In this document: positions 1-8,177 of the stretch, one piece after another
Layout of the letters: each line of letters starts with the position of its first letter
Numbering within the stretch: the first letter of the stretch is position 1
NCBI GenBank assembly: GCA_041390465.1
Contig: JAWKPW010000051.1
Location: forward strand, 1-40,154
Reading direction: 5' to 3'
DNA length: 40,154 nt
Origin: JAABRU01 sp041390465
Lineage (GTDB): Bacteria > Desulfobacterota > Desulfobacteria > Desulfobacterales > Desulfococcaceae
The notes under the pieces: model-generated
What the model saw: the letters and a program-made list of their open reading frames with translations, nothing else
Database searches by the model: none
What the model was told of the DNA's origin: nothing
Program-made: the position numbers and the translations under genes

Positions 1-38
1 TGTTATAAAATTATATGATTTAGGACTATTTTATAACA
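1..38. repeat. 11-bp inverted repeat at window edge
   Basis: TGTTATAAAAT at 1-11 is repeated perfectly in inverse at 28-38, separated by 16 bases. It lies 43 bp downstream of the stop of the minus-strand gene that ends at 81. It could be a terminator stem, though it is AT-rich and weak, or the end of a repeat that continues outside the window. Confidence 0.4.
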
Positions 39-80
39 TACTGATTTTACCTGTCTGAGTTCAACCCTTAATTCTCATTA

Positions 81-677
81 TCAATCAATCCACCTTGCAC
101 TAACCCTTTTCTCAGCTTCTTCTTCACTAATTCCCTGACTAAGTGCTGCTTCTAATATAATTGCTCTCATAACTGCCTGTGCTTCAAGATGGCCAGAATT
201 TTTAAACTTTGCAAAAAACCATTTTATGAGATACTTAAATTCTGTTTTGCTACGATTATAGATTTTCATCCGTGTTTCAATTATTGTCAATGCGTCTTTA
301 AACAACTTCTTATCTTCATGACTTATCCCTGGAAAATCTAACGCCAGCAGCAACAATTCAAAACGACTTACATCTACTTTAACCGTTTTCCTGAAATCAT
401 CCAAAACACCGTATTGGAACTTATCATCATAAGTAATTTTTTTTGAAAGGGATATTCTAGTTTCATGTATTTTATCATGATAGTCATAATATGATTCAAC
501 AAGTTGACAAAGATCATCAAAATTTATCTCAGGCGGAAGAGGCATTGGCTTGTCACAACATTTTGATTTTTTAACCATTTTTCTTCTAATCCGATCAAAA
601 ATATAGGACAGATCCGGATCAAGATCTCTTAACATTCTTAGAGTGTTTTTCTCAAATTCTTCTCTGATATTATTCAT
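81..677 (-). CDS. Hypothetical protein, AT-rich orphan
   Basis: I do not recognise this protein of about 198 residues. It is soluble and highly charged, with Lys/Glu/Asp-rich helices and no signal peptide or membrane segment. A CC pair followed by a Pro-rich stretch (KCCDKPMPLPP) lies near residue 40-50. The ATG at 677 was chosen because the upstream in-frame GTG at 713 has no ribosome-binding site; the ATG site is also weak. Base composition is clearly more AT-rich than the chemosensory genes beginning at 759, which suggests a recent arrival. The gene runs convergent with nothing visible and its left neighbour is outside the window. It is probably real given its length and helical, protein-like composition. 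Confidence 0.6.
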   Translation of the reverse strand: MNNIREEFEKNTLRMLRDLDPDLSYIFDRIRRKMVKKSKCCDKPMPLPPEINFDDLCQLVESYYDYHDKIHETRISLSKKITYDDKFQYGVLDDFRKTVKVDVSRFELLLLALDFPGISHEDKKLFKDALTIIETRMKIYNRSKTEFKYLIKWFFAKFKNSGHLEAQAVMRAIILEAALSQGISEEEAEKRVSARWID

Positions 678-758
678 AAATCCATCAGGATATGTATGTT
701 TCAAGTAAAACACATAACAAGGGATTTGATCCTCTGCCCTTTTTTTCTTTGAAATTTT

Positions 759-1253
759 TTATGCCGGAAGCGGAACCTCAAAGCACTGTCCTGACAGAAC
801 GGCCTCCATGCGCACGGCAACCAGAAATCCATGCGCGCACGCATAAACGCCGTGAACCAGATGCTTTCCGGAAATCCAGGGAATCTCTTCTGCCGGAGCA
901 TAAAATTCCGGAACATGGATCAGACGCATATCTGTATCTGCATAAAGAATTCCCCTCTGCTGACGGGTCCGCACCACCACCATGCGTCCGAAATCTGAGG
1001 CCGGAACACCGGGCATCCCCAGGCATTCTTCCAGACAGATGACCGGAACCGGCTGATTGCGCCAAAGGGTCAGCCCTTTTACAAAAGAGGGGGCAAAGGG
1101 CACAGTCCATACCGGCATCTCCCTGACAATATCCTCAATCTGGCCGAGGGTGAAAAGAAAGGAAACTGGCTGCCCGGATATTTCGGATACGCGGGCCGGA
1201 ATCAGCAGTACCCGTCTTTGTTCCGCTTTTTTCCATATATGCTGCGTATTCAA
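759..1253 (-). CDS. CheW-like coupling protein (last gene of operon)
   Basis: A single CheW-like domain fills this protein of about 164 residues. The family signature is seen in the middle (WTVPFAPSFVKGLTLWRNQPV then a hydrophobic strand), followed by the second beta-barrel half with RMVVVRTRQQRGILYAD. CheW-like domains bridge chemoreceptors and the CheA kinase. The start is placed at TTG 1253-1251, which overlaps the TGA stop of the upstream CheW-like gene (TTGA), a typical translational coupling. The open frame continues upstream to 1490, but that part is antisense-like sequence overlapping the neighbour and is not coding. The domain is divergent, so its partner may not be a canonical receptor. 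Confidence 0.8.
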   Translation of the reverse strand: MNTQHIWKKAEQRRVLLIPARVSEISGQPVSFLFTLGQIEDIVREMPVWTVPFAPSFVKGLTLWRNQPVPVICLEECLGMPGVPASDFGRMVVVRTRQQRGILYADTDMRLIHVPEFYAPAEEIPWISGKHLVHGVYACAHGFLVAVRMEAVLSGQCFEVPLPA

Positions 1254-1852
1254 TGCCGCACCGCTGAGATGAGCTTTTTGGCCATTTTGAACAGTTCCCT
1301 GCGCATGCCCCGTCGCATTTCTCTGTGTATGGCTGTGAGAATCTGTTTTTCCACAGACTGAGCCCGGATAAGGCCGGAGAAAATCTCTTCCGCACCGGAT
1401 TGGGCTGGAAAAGGAACAGCCCCTGCCATTCCCCTGGGATCCAGCAGCGGAATTAACTGCATATCTGACTGAAATATATATGGAAACCATTTTCTGGCTT
1501 TTTCTCCGAAAACCGGGGGAAGGGCTGCGATCTGTTCTCCCGATGCTTCCACCACACGGTCTATATGATCGGCCAGAAGAACCAGAGAAGCACTTTCCGC
1601 CTCCAGACGAATTACTTTTCTGTAAGGACTGAACCCGGGAAGAGCAGTCGATGGCATTCCAAAGAGTATGGGAAAGTCATACAGAGGCATTTCCGCCCCA
1701 TCCGGAAGACGGCAGGAACGCACCCCTTCCCGCGCGGGTTCATCCCGCCCCGGCAGTTCAGACAGGTCCGCAGCCCGGTAAACCCCTTTCACCCATGACA
1801 AATCCAGACCGAACTGTACCTTTCCCGCCTGAAACAGCATGATTTCCTTCAT
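1250..1852 (-). CDS. CheW-like protein with C-terminal helical extension
   Basis: This protein of about 200 residues has an N-terminal CheW-like domain (LFQAGKVQFGLDLSWVKGVYR, then the second half containing LVLLADHIDRVVEASGEQI). A basic helical tail of about 45 residues ends in RRGMRRELFKMAKKLI. The start is ATG 1852, one base after the TGA of cheA; TTG 1864, overlapping the end of cheA, is an alternative. It lies between cheA and another CheW-like gene, so three CheW-type proteins serve one kinase. The basic tail is unusual for CheW and could contact membrane or nucleic acid; that is speculation. Confidence 0.82.
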   Translation of the reverse strand: MKEIMLFQAGKVQFGLDLSWVKGVYRAADLSELPGRDEPAREGVRSCRLPDGAEMPLYDFPILFGMPSTALPGFSPYRKVIRLEAESASLVLLADHIDRVVEASGEQIAALPPVFGEKARKWFPYIFQSDMQLIPLLDPRGMAGAVPFPAQSGAEEIFSGLIRAQSVEKQILTAIHREMRRGMRRELFKMAKKLISAVRH

Positions 1853-1853
1853 A

Positions 1854-4817
1854 TCATCCCGCAAGTTTCAGCACCAGATCAATAAATTCATTGTCATTGT
1901 ACGGTTTGACCATAAATCCCTTTGCCCCCAGTCCAACGGCTTTGTCCTGATGCTTGGCTGTGGCCCGCGAGGTCAGCATCACCACCGGAATTCCCCGGTA
2001 CTCGGGTTCTGCACTCATGGCGTTTAAGAATTCATAACCGTTCATGCGCGGCATTTCAATATCCAGAATAATAATATCCGGACGGCTTTCCCCCAGTTTT
2101 TCCAGTGCCTCAATGCCGTCTTTGGCTGTCTGCACCTTCCATCCCTGATCTTCCATGAGCCGGGAAACCACCTGACGGATGCTGATGGAGTCATCCACAA
2201 TCATCACGGTCAGAGGGGCCTCTCCGCCGGGAGCAGCGGAAACCGGTTCTGCAAAACCTGCGGACATCATGCCCGGTTCCGCCTCCATGCCGAGGAGTTC
2301 CGGGATATTCAGAATGGGCACCACGGTTCCGTCTCCCACAATGGTCACGCCTGAAATTCCCCGGACATGATGAAGATGGGTTCCCGTGCTCTTGATGACA
2401 ATCTCCTGCTGTCCCAGCAGCGTGTCAATCTCCAATGCCTCTGCTTTTCCGCCGCATTCGGTCACCAGCACAATCGGTGCCGGACACGGTTCTTTCTCTG
2501 AAGCCCCCGGAAAAAGATATTCCTTTAAACAGGTGATCGGCAGAAGCTCATTTCCCACCCGTATGGCTCTTTTGGGAATTTTTATCATATTCTGGGCATC
2601 TGCCCGGATGATTTCACGGATTTCATTTAAGGCTATGGCATAGGTGCGGCCTTCCACTGTGAACAGCAGCGCGCGGATGGCTGCCAGCGTGAGGGGAATC
2701 CGTATGGTGAAACGGGTTCCTTTGTCCTTCCAGGACTGCACCCGGACATTTCCCTTGAGGGACTGGATATTTTCCCGCACCACATCCATGCCCACGCCCC
2801 GGCCTGACACCTCACTGATGGTGTCGCGCGTGCTGAATCCGGGACGGAAGATCAGCGCAGCCAGCTCTTCTTCCGTAACCGTGCTGCTTTCATCAATGAG
2901 ACCTGCCCTGCGCGCCTTTTTCCGTATGCTGCGGTAATCCAGCCCCGCGCCGTCATCCGAGATGCGGATGACCACCTGATTGCCTTCACGGGAGGCTTCC
3001 AGACGAAGGACGGCCATGGGCGGCTTTCCCTTTTCCTTCCGGACATCCGGCATTTCAATGCCATGATCCGCCGCGTTGCGCAGCAGGTGCATCAGGGGAT
3101 CCGTGATTTTTTCCCAAATCAGGCGATCCAGTTCAATTTCCTCGCCTGTGATGACCAGCCGGATTTTCTTTTTCAGGACTTTCGCGACTTCCCGGACCGT
3201 TCTGCGCAGTTTGTTGCCCAAAGTGGACATGGGAATCATGCGGATGCGCATCATTTTGTCCTGAACTTCACTCAGCAGCACCCGCTGCCGGTTGAGATGG
3301 CCGTCAAAATCACTGTGAAGGTTGGACAGGCGGCTGAAGATAGCGCTGACATCAATGGCTGATTCATTGAGGGTCCGGATGATCAGGCTCAGTTCCGAAT
3401 ACTGATCCAGTTCCAGGGAATCAAAATCCTCAAATTTCGATGCATCGGTTCCGGCAGCGCCTGCACCGGGGGAAAGGACAGACCGGGAACGCAGTCCTCC
3501 CAATGCCCTGACCTCGTATTCCAGTTCCATGTTCCGTGCAATTTCCCGGACACGCTCACGGGAGCGTTCCAGTTCATGGATGGCCTCGGCAAAAATGCTC
3601 ATCTGCTGATCAAAGGCACCGGCTGCAATCATCAGTTCCCCAATCAGATTGACCAGTTCATCCACTTTTTCGGTTCCCACCCGAAGGGTCTGGGTCTGGC
3701 GGGAAAAAATATCTGCCCCCCGGTCATCGCTTTCCAGGGATTCCCCCACTTCCGCAGGCTCAGCAGCAGGTGCGGCAGCGTCTTCTTTCGGAACCGCCCC
3801 TTTGCCACTGATCTGCATGATTTCCTTGTAGCGGGTTTGCAGGGAAAGGACTTTGGATCTCTGGGGATCCTGGGGAAGGGCCACGATGCGGGCCAGCAGA
3901 TCCGCAGATTCCATGAGCACAGACACGGTTTCCGGCCCCATATCCTGTGTGCCCTCATACAGCCAGTCCAGAAAATCCTCCATGATATGACCCCATGCGG
4001 AGATATTGGACAGACCGATGACAGCGGCCGCTCCCTTGAGGGTATGAACCGCACGGCGGATTTTCCGGATAATTTCTTTCACGGCCGGAGACATGGGGCC
4101 GGGCGCGGCAATCCGGGATTCAAGACTGTTCAAAGAACTGTCGAGTTCCTCCAGATGCTCTTTGGATTCCTCGTAAAAACTTTCCAGCAGTTCCGGCATA
4201 ATCTCCGGCATTGCCGCAGGCGCAGGCTCCACCGTTTGCTGTTCCGCAGATGCGGCAGAGGAACCGGACGGTTCCGCTTCCTCCCCTCCTGCCTCCATCC
4301 GGGCAAGTTCGGCCAGAGCCGCGATTTCCTCATCCTCTTCCGCTCCGGTCTCCTCCTCTCCGCTCAGTCCCTCGGTTTCCGGAACGCTTTGCAGCAGAGA
4401 AGCGGCTGCACTCTCATCTTCCTCTTTCGGCAGCCCCCGAAGTCTGCGGCAGGCCAGCAGGGTTTTGTGCAGCATCTCCCGTGCCGGAACCCCTTTTTCT
4501 GCCAGATCATCACAGTAGGTCTGAAAATGGCCTGTGACAAACTGCAGCACACGGAACACGGGTTCCGTGAGTTTCAGTTTTGCGGACAGAATATCGCCCA
4601 GCAGATCTTCCATCTGCTGCGCGATCCGGCTCAGGCCCGGAATGCCGACCATCAGGGAAGCGCCCTTTATGGTATGCACCAGCCGGTGCAGCTCGGTCAG
4701 GACATTTTTCTGATCCGGATTTTTCCTCAGTTTTTCAATGCCATCTGTCAGAGAAGGAATATGGGTGCGGACTTCCTCCATATATCCTTTGATGATTTCA
4801 TCAGCCGGTCCGCTCAT
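1854..4817 (-). CDS. cheA: Hybrid CheA histidine kinase with two Hpt domains and a receiver
   Basis: This is the central kinase of the chemosensory array, 987 residues. Hpt1 spans about 1-115 with phospho-acceptor His48 in HTIKGAS. An acidic linker follows, then Hpt2 at about 205-315 with His258 in HTLKGAA. The dimerisation region (VDELVNLIGELM, near 385) leads to the ATPase, with N-box LLRNAADHGIE near 578-588, G1 box DDGAGLD near 621-627 and G2 box SGRGVGMDVV near 671-680. A CheW-like regulatory domain spans about 715-845. The C-terminal receiver has acidic pair D875/D876, phospho-acceptor D919, T949 and K971. The start ATG has GAGGA about ten bases upstream. Two Hpt domains plus a fused receiver recall ChpA or FrzE rather than classical chemotaxis CheA. 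All catalytic residues are present. Confidence 0.95.
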   Translation of the reverse strand: MSGPADEIIKGYMEEVRTHIPSLTDGIEKLRKNPDQKNVLTELHRLVHTIKGASLMVGIPGLSRIAQQMEDLLGDILSAKLKLTEPVFRVLQFVTGHFQTYCDDLAEKGVPAREMLHKTLLACRRLRGLPKEEDESAAASLLQSVPETEGLSGEEETGAEEDEEIAALAELARMEAGGEEAEPSGSSAASAEQQTVEPAPAAMPEIMPELLESFYEESKEHLEELDSSLNSLESRIAAPGPMSPAVKEIIRKIRRAVHTLKGAAAVIGLSNISAWGHIMEDFLDWLYEGTQDMGPETVSVLMESADLLARIVALPQDPQRSKVLSLQTRYKEIMQISGKGAVPKEDAAAPAAEPAEVGESLESDDRGADIFSRQTQTLRVGTEKVDELVNLIGELMIAAGAFDQQMSIFAEAIHELERSRERVREIARNMELEYEVRALGGLRSRSVLSPGAGAAGTDASKFEDFDSLELDQYSELSLIIRTLNESAIDVSAIFSRLSNLHSDFDGHLNRQRVLLSEVQDKMMRIRMIPMSTLGNKLRRTVREVAKVLKKKIRLVITGEEIELDRLIWEKITDPLMHLLRNAADHGIEMPDVRKEKGKPPMAVLRLEASREGNQVVIRISDDGAGLDYRSIRKKARRAGLIDESSTVTEEELAALIFRPGFSTRDTISEVSGRGVGMDVVRENIQSLKGNVRVQSWKDKGTRFTIRIPLTLAAIRALLFTVEGRTYAIALNEIREIIRADAQNMIKIPKRAIRVGNELLPITCLKEYLFPGASEKEPCPAPIVLVTECGGKAEALEIDTLLGQQEIVIKSTGTHLHHVRGISGVTIVGDGTVVPILNIPELLGMEAEPGMMSAGFAEPVSAAPGGEAPLTVMIVDDSISIRQVVSRLMEDQGWKVQTAKDGIEALEKLGESRPDIIILDIEMPRMNGYEFLNAMSAEPEYRGIPVVMLTSRATAKHQDKAVGLGAKGFMVKPYNDNEFIDLVLKLAG

Positions 4818-4864
4818 GCAGCAAAATCCTCAGTCTCCGGTTTCGGATCAGGTGTTTTCCGGTC

Positions 4865-5455
4865 TCATTCGCCCCTGAACGCATTCATGCGGGGGCAGGA
4901 CAGAAGTTTGTCCGTATCCAGAATGCTCATTACCGTATCCCCGAGGGAAACAACACCTGAAACATAGGCTGTCCATGCCATTTTCCCGGCATCCGCGGCA
5001 CGGTACAACTGGCTCCGGGTTCCCGTGTCAATCCGTTCCGGGGTGTATATGCCGATAATCCGGTCCACCACAATGCCGGTTTTCATCTCTGCATTGTGAA
5101 GAATGATAAAACGCTGATTCCGTTTCAGTCCCGGAGGAGCCATGCCGAAAAATGCCTTGAGATCCACAATGGAAATGATTTCTCCCCGGATATTGGAGAC
5201 ACCCAGCATCCAGCCCGGAAGATTGGGCAGTTGCGTGATTCTGGGCTGTCTGCCGATTTCCAGGGCAGTGGACAGGGGAACAGCCATGAGAATGTCATCC
5301 AGCACAAACCGGATGCAGGGGGCAGACCCCGGAAGTTCCTCTGCGGATTCCGGTTCTGATTTTTCCGGAAAATATCCGGATCCAAGCTCCCGATCTGTCC
5401 GCTCCAACAGTTCATCAAGCGGAATGAATTTTTTTTCTGCTCCGTTTTTTTTCAT
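4865..5455 (-). CDS. cheW: CheW coupling protein
   Basis: This protein of 196 residues has a non-conserved N-terminus of about 45 residues followed by one full CheW domain. Recognisable elements are IRFVLDDILMAVPLSTALEI, LPGWMLGVSNIRGEIISIVDL and GIVVDRIIGIYTPE. The segment GVSNIRGEIISIVDL is the classical CheW strand that contacts receptor and kinase. It is 47 bp upstream of cheA in the same direction and is the most canonical of the three CheW-type proteins here, so it is the likely main scaffold between receptor tips and CheA. The start is ATG 5455 with a weak GGAA upstream. Confidence 0.9.
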   Translation of the reverse strand: MKKNGAEKKFIPLDELLERTDRELGSGYFPEKSEPESAEELPGSAPCIRFVLDDILMAVPLSTALEIGRQPRITQLPNLPGWMLGVSNIRGEIISIVDLKAFFGMAPPGLKRNQRFIILHNAEMKTGIVVDRIIGIYTPERIDTGTRSQLYRAADAGKMAWTAYVSGVVSLGDTVMSILDTDKLLSCPRMNAFRGE

Positions 5456-5669
5456 ATTTCCGATTTTTTCATGATAACAGCAGGTTCAGGGCAGTGCTGT
5501 CCGGCAGTCCTGCATCCTCAAAATGGAATGGCAAATCAGAATTTCACAGTTTTTTCAATAAACAGGAATTTCCCGCTCATTGCAAAAGCAGCCCGATGCC
5601 AAGCAGCGTTTTTGCAAAAAAGCAGAGAATCCTGCACAAACTGATCCGGTGAAACCGCTTTGCTCAGGC

Positions 5670-7382
5670 TTATATATATTTTTCAATGGTCTGCACCAGC
5701 ACCTTGGGATCAAAGGGTTTGGTCAGATATTCCGCGGATCCGGCCAGTTTTCCCTTGACCTTGTGCATGAACCCGTCCCGGCTGGTAAGCATGATGACAG
5801 GTATGTCCTTGAACACGGCATTGCTTTTGATAATGGACAGAATCTTGTACCCGTCCATTTTGGGCAGAATGATGTCAAGCAGAATCAGGTCCGGTTTTTC
5901 CTCATTCAGACGGCTCAGGGCCTCAAGTCCGTCTCTGGCCTCAATCACATCATAGCCTTTCTGGCCCAGCGTAATGGCGATAACCTTGCGCGTGGTGGAA
6001 CTGTCTTCCACCACCAGCACCTTTTTCTTTTCAGACAGTCCGGCAGGAGCATTCTCTTTTTCTTTGGCACCCTCTTCTGCTGCCTCTTTTTCAAAAGAGG
6101 ATGTGGTGGAATCCATGGCCATGTGGTTGACCAGAGCGCGCAACTGTTCTGTGAAGATTTCCTTGTCCGGGGAAAGCTTCACGGTTTTGTGAAACAGGTT
6201 CAGGGCCTCTTCCCAGTGCTCCAGATTCAGATGCGCCATGCTGAGAAAATAATGGGCATTGATATTTTTTTCTCTGGCAATTACCCGCATATAGCGTTCA
6301 ATGGCTGCCTTGAGGATTTTTTCATCCGCATTGCCCAGAGAAGCAAAAAAACTGTTGTGGATAAACAGATGGGATCGGCAGTAGGGGCACTGCACGGCCT
6401 TGATTTCCATGGGAAACCAGCAGAAGGGGCAGCGCCGCACCTGCTGTTCATTTCCCAGACGTTCTTTGGCAATTTTGAATTTCTTCACTTCTTCAATCAG
6501 TTCCGGATCTTTGGGACTGATTTTCGCGGCCTTGACCAAAGCGGTCTCAATGCTGCTGATATTGATGATAATCCGTGAATACCACAGCCATCCCCTGAAA
6601 CTGCCCGGATTCTGCTTGAGATATTTCACTGTCATTTCCTGGGCATCTTTGAGATGATGCCCTTCTGCCAGCCGGATGGCCTCCTCCAGCATATCCTCAC
6701 CGCTGCCGTCTCTGGTTTTTTCATCTTTGCGCTTGGATGCCTCCAGAAGAATGTGCATGAGGGCTGTGTCAATGGTTCTCTGCCGGTTGTGAATGCCCCG
6801 GATTTCAATCTCGGCATTGTCCCAGCAGAGAATGGCAATGGCCGCGTCCTCACCGGAAAGGCCCTCATCATTTTCCGCGTCAATGAGTTCTCCGTTTTCC
6901 AGATACAGATGCCCGATTCTGCCTTTGGAACGGATTCGCAGGGTAAGGGTCTTCTGCTCCACTTCCACGGCCTGCAGGAAATTGGCCAGTGTGAATCCGT
7001 GAATATAGCCCTTTGACTTTTCTGTGAAAACTTTGGAAACCTTGTCTTTGAGATCATCTGTTTCAAAAGGTTTCTCAATATAATACACAACGCCTTTCTG
7101 CTTGAGACGCTTGGCAATTTCCGGAGAACCGAATCCTGTCATGACAATGGAGGGAATATTGCGGTAATTTTTGCTCATATAGGACAGAAGTTCATAACCG
7201 TCCATCACCGGCATTTTCAAATCTGTCAGAACCAGGTCCACTTTTGAAGAATTGAGAATCTCAACAGCCTGTTTTCCGTTTTCCGCCGTCAGTACCCTGT
7301 ATTCCTCACCATAGGAGGCTATGGCCTCAGCAGCAAGCCGGAGAACCATTTTTTCGTCATCAACAACCAAGATAGTTTTCAA
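5670..7382 (-). CDS. Dual-receiver hub protein REC-DUF4388-zinc ribbon-TPR-REC
   Basis: This multidomain response regulator has about 570 residues. From the TTG start, receiver 1 occupies 1-120 (phospho-acceptor D54 in LVLTDLKMP). A DUF4388/PATAN-like domain follows at about 125-220 (GFTLANFLQAVEVEQKT, GHLYLENGELIDAE), then a helical region, a CxxC-x10-CxxC zinc ribbon at about 318-335, and a TPR-like pair near 375-410. The C-terminal receiver has acidic pair E459/D460, D503 and K555. TTG 7382 is preferred because GAGGTG lies six bases before it; the ATG at 7400 has no such site. It is the first gene of the chemosensory operon. Two receivers and no DNA-binding or enzymatic output suggest a phosphate sink or scaffold that links CheA to a cellular machine. 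Confidence 0.88.
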   Translation of the reverse strand: MKTILVVDDEKMVLRLAAEAIASYGEEYRVLTAENGKQAVEILNSSKVDLVLTDLKMPVMDGYELLSYMSKNYRNIPSIVMTGFGSPEIAKRLKQKGVVYYIEKPFETDDLKDKVSKVFTEKSKGYIHGFTLANFLQAVEVEQKTLTLRIRSKGRIGHLYLENGELIDAENDEGLSGEDAAIAILCWDNAEIEIRGIHNRQRTIDTALMHILLEASKRKDEKTRDGSGEDMLEEAIRLAEGHHLKDAQEMTVKYLKQNPGSFRGWLWYSRIIINISSIETALVKAAKISPKDPELIEEVKKFKIAKERLGNEQQVRRCPFCWFPMEIKAVQCPYCRSHLFIHNSFFASLGNADEKILKAAIERYMRVIAREKNINAHYFLSMAHLNLEHWEEALNLFHKTVKLSPDKEIFTEQLRALVNHMAMDSTTSSFEKEAAEEGAKEKENAPAGLSEKKKVLVVEDSSTTRKVIAITLGQKGYDVIEARDGLEALSRLNEEKPDLILLDIILPKMDGYKILSIIKSNAVFKDIPVIMLTSRDGFMHKVKGKLAGSAEYLTKPFDPKVLVQTIEKYI

Positions 7383-7437
7383 TTCACACCTCGACCGCAT
7401 TCAGGTTTCAGTATTGAGCGTCCGGTGGTTCTGTTTA

Positions 7438-7462
7438 CCGGTTTTCTGAAACCTGAAACCGG
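7438..7462. promoter_or_regulatory. Hairpin in the leader of the chemosensory operon
   Basis: CCGGTTT and AAACCGG form a seven-base stem around an 11-base loop, about 55 bp upstream of the first gene of the operon. Its role is unknown; it could be an operator, part of an RNA leader or just a repeat remnant. Confidence 0.35.
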
Positions 7463-7542
7463 ATTTCGGGTTCCAGATTTCAGGGGCAGATTCAGATCAG
7501 CCCGGAGATTGTCTTTGCCTTTTCAATTCGTTATATTGTATT

Positions 7543-7558
7543 TGTGCAAATTTGCACA
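7543..7558. promoter_or_regulatory. Perfect palindrome TGTGCAAATTTGCACA
   Basis: This is a perfect 16-bp palindrome about 160 bp upstream of the first gene of the chemosensory operon. The half-site TGTGCAAAT recurs upstream of the chemoreceptor gene (32964-32972, and as a palindrome at 32981-32999). It is a plausible dimeric repressor or activator site; no regulator is identified. Confidence 0.4.
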
Positions 7559-7738
7559 GACTTGGCACAGAAACTGACACCTGCTGCATTTCCTGCCCTG
7601 CTTTTACCTGAAAACTGCCCGCATCTGAAAAGGGAAAAAGCCAAATCCGGAACCGGGATACTGTTTTTCAGACAGCGCCGCTCTCCTGCCTGTGCAGCAG
7701 ATGCAAAGTTATTTAATTGGAATTGTTGAATATTTATG

Positions 7739-7776
7739 CAGGATTTGACAACTTTCAAAAAAGTTGCCAAATCCTG
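7739..7776. repeat. Dispersed GATTTG hairpin repeat, copy 1
   Basis: The arms CAGGATTTGACAACTTT and AAAGTTGCCAAATCCTG pair with one mismatch around four As. Close copies lie at 15726-15758, 28195-28229 and 37605-37640. Flanks are also shared: a GAATATTTATGCAGG-like left side and a TTCGCATNTATA-like right side recur at copies 3 and 4. It is probably a small non-autonomous repeat. Confidence 0.8.
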
Positions 7777-7940
7777 GCGGAATTTGATGCTTACTTCGCA
7801 TCTATATATTAATTTTATCATACAGAGTCAAGAAAATACACCTGTCCAAAAAAGTCAGCCCCGCCTGTGCCGGAACGGACGATATCAGCCCGGGCACAAA
7901 CGGATCGCGGAAAAAGGGCAGCAGATCCGGAAACTGCTGT

Positions 7941-8177
7941 TCATCCGCTTCGGCCTGCATCCGCAAGCAGTTTTTTCAGCCCTTTGAGAGTGCCCTTCCA
8001 TGCCGCATCTTCGCCCAGCATCAGAGCGACAATAATATCCTTTTCCACACTGACTTCCATGATGATTTCCTCATCCCCTGCCTTGAACACGGCCTCTCCC
8101 CACCTTTCCGCGGGAAGTCCGGTGCTTTCGCAGTCATAATCTGTCCGCACTTCCGCTGTCATCCGGATTTCACCCAT
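7941..8177 (-). CDS. Small conserved-looking acidic protein
   Basis: I do not recognise this 78-residue protein. It has no signal peptide or membrane segment and contains an EIIMEVSVEKDIIVALMLGE strand pattern followed by a Lys-rich helix. ATG 8177 has an excellent AAGGAGGAAAC ribosome-binding site. The gene overlaps the end of the upstream thioredoxin-fold gene by 19 bp, so the two are almost certainly co-translated and may act together. The strong initiation site and coupling argue that it is real despite its size. Confidence 0.7.
   Translation of the reverse strand: MGEIRMTAEVRTDYDCESTGLPAERWGEAVFKAGDEEIIMEVSVEKDIIVALMLGEDAAWKGTLKGLKKLLADAGRSG

Larger units (their letters stand above)
7383..7940. 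other. Intergenic region upstream of the chemosensory operon
   Basis: This 558-bp stretch has no convincing gene. It holds a hairpin at 7438-7462, a 16-bp palindrome at 7543-7558 and one copy of the dispersed GATTTG hairpin at 7739-7776, each listed separately. The operon promoter should lie here on the minus strand, but I see no confident -35/-10 pair. Confidence 0.6.

Noticed and set aside
3576..4967. A 463-codon plus-strand open frame
   Set aside because: It is exactly antisense to cheA and cheW, has no ribosome-binding site and a His/Phe/Gln-rich composition typical of the complement of a coding strand.
5580..6578. A 332-codon plus-strand open frame
   Set aside because: Antisense to the dual-receiver gene, which has clear domains; no initiation site.
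7565..7581. Possible sigma-54 promoter on the plus strand (TTGGCACAGAAACTG)
   Set aside because: The -12 element is CTGAC instead of TTGC, and no plus-strand gene follows.
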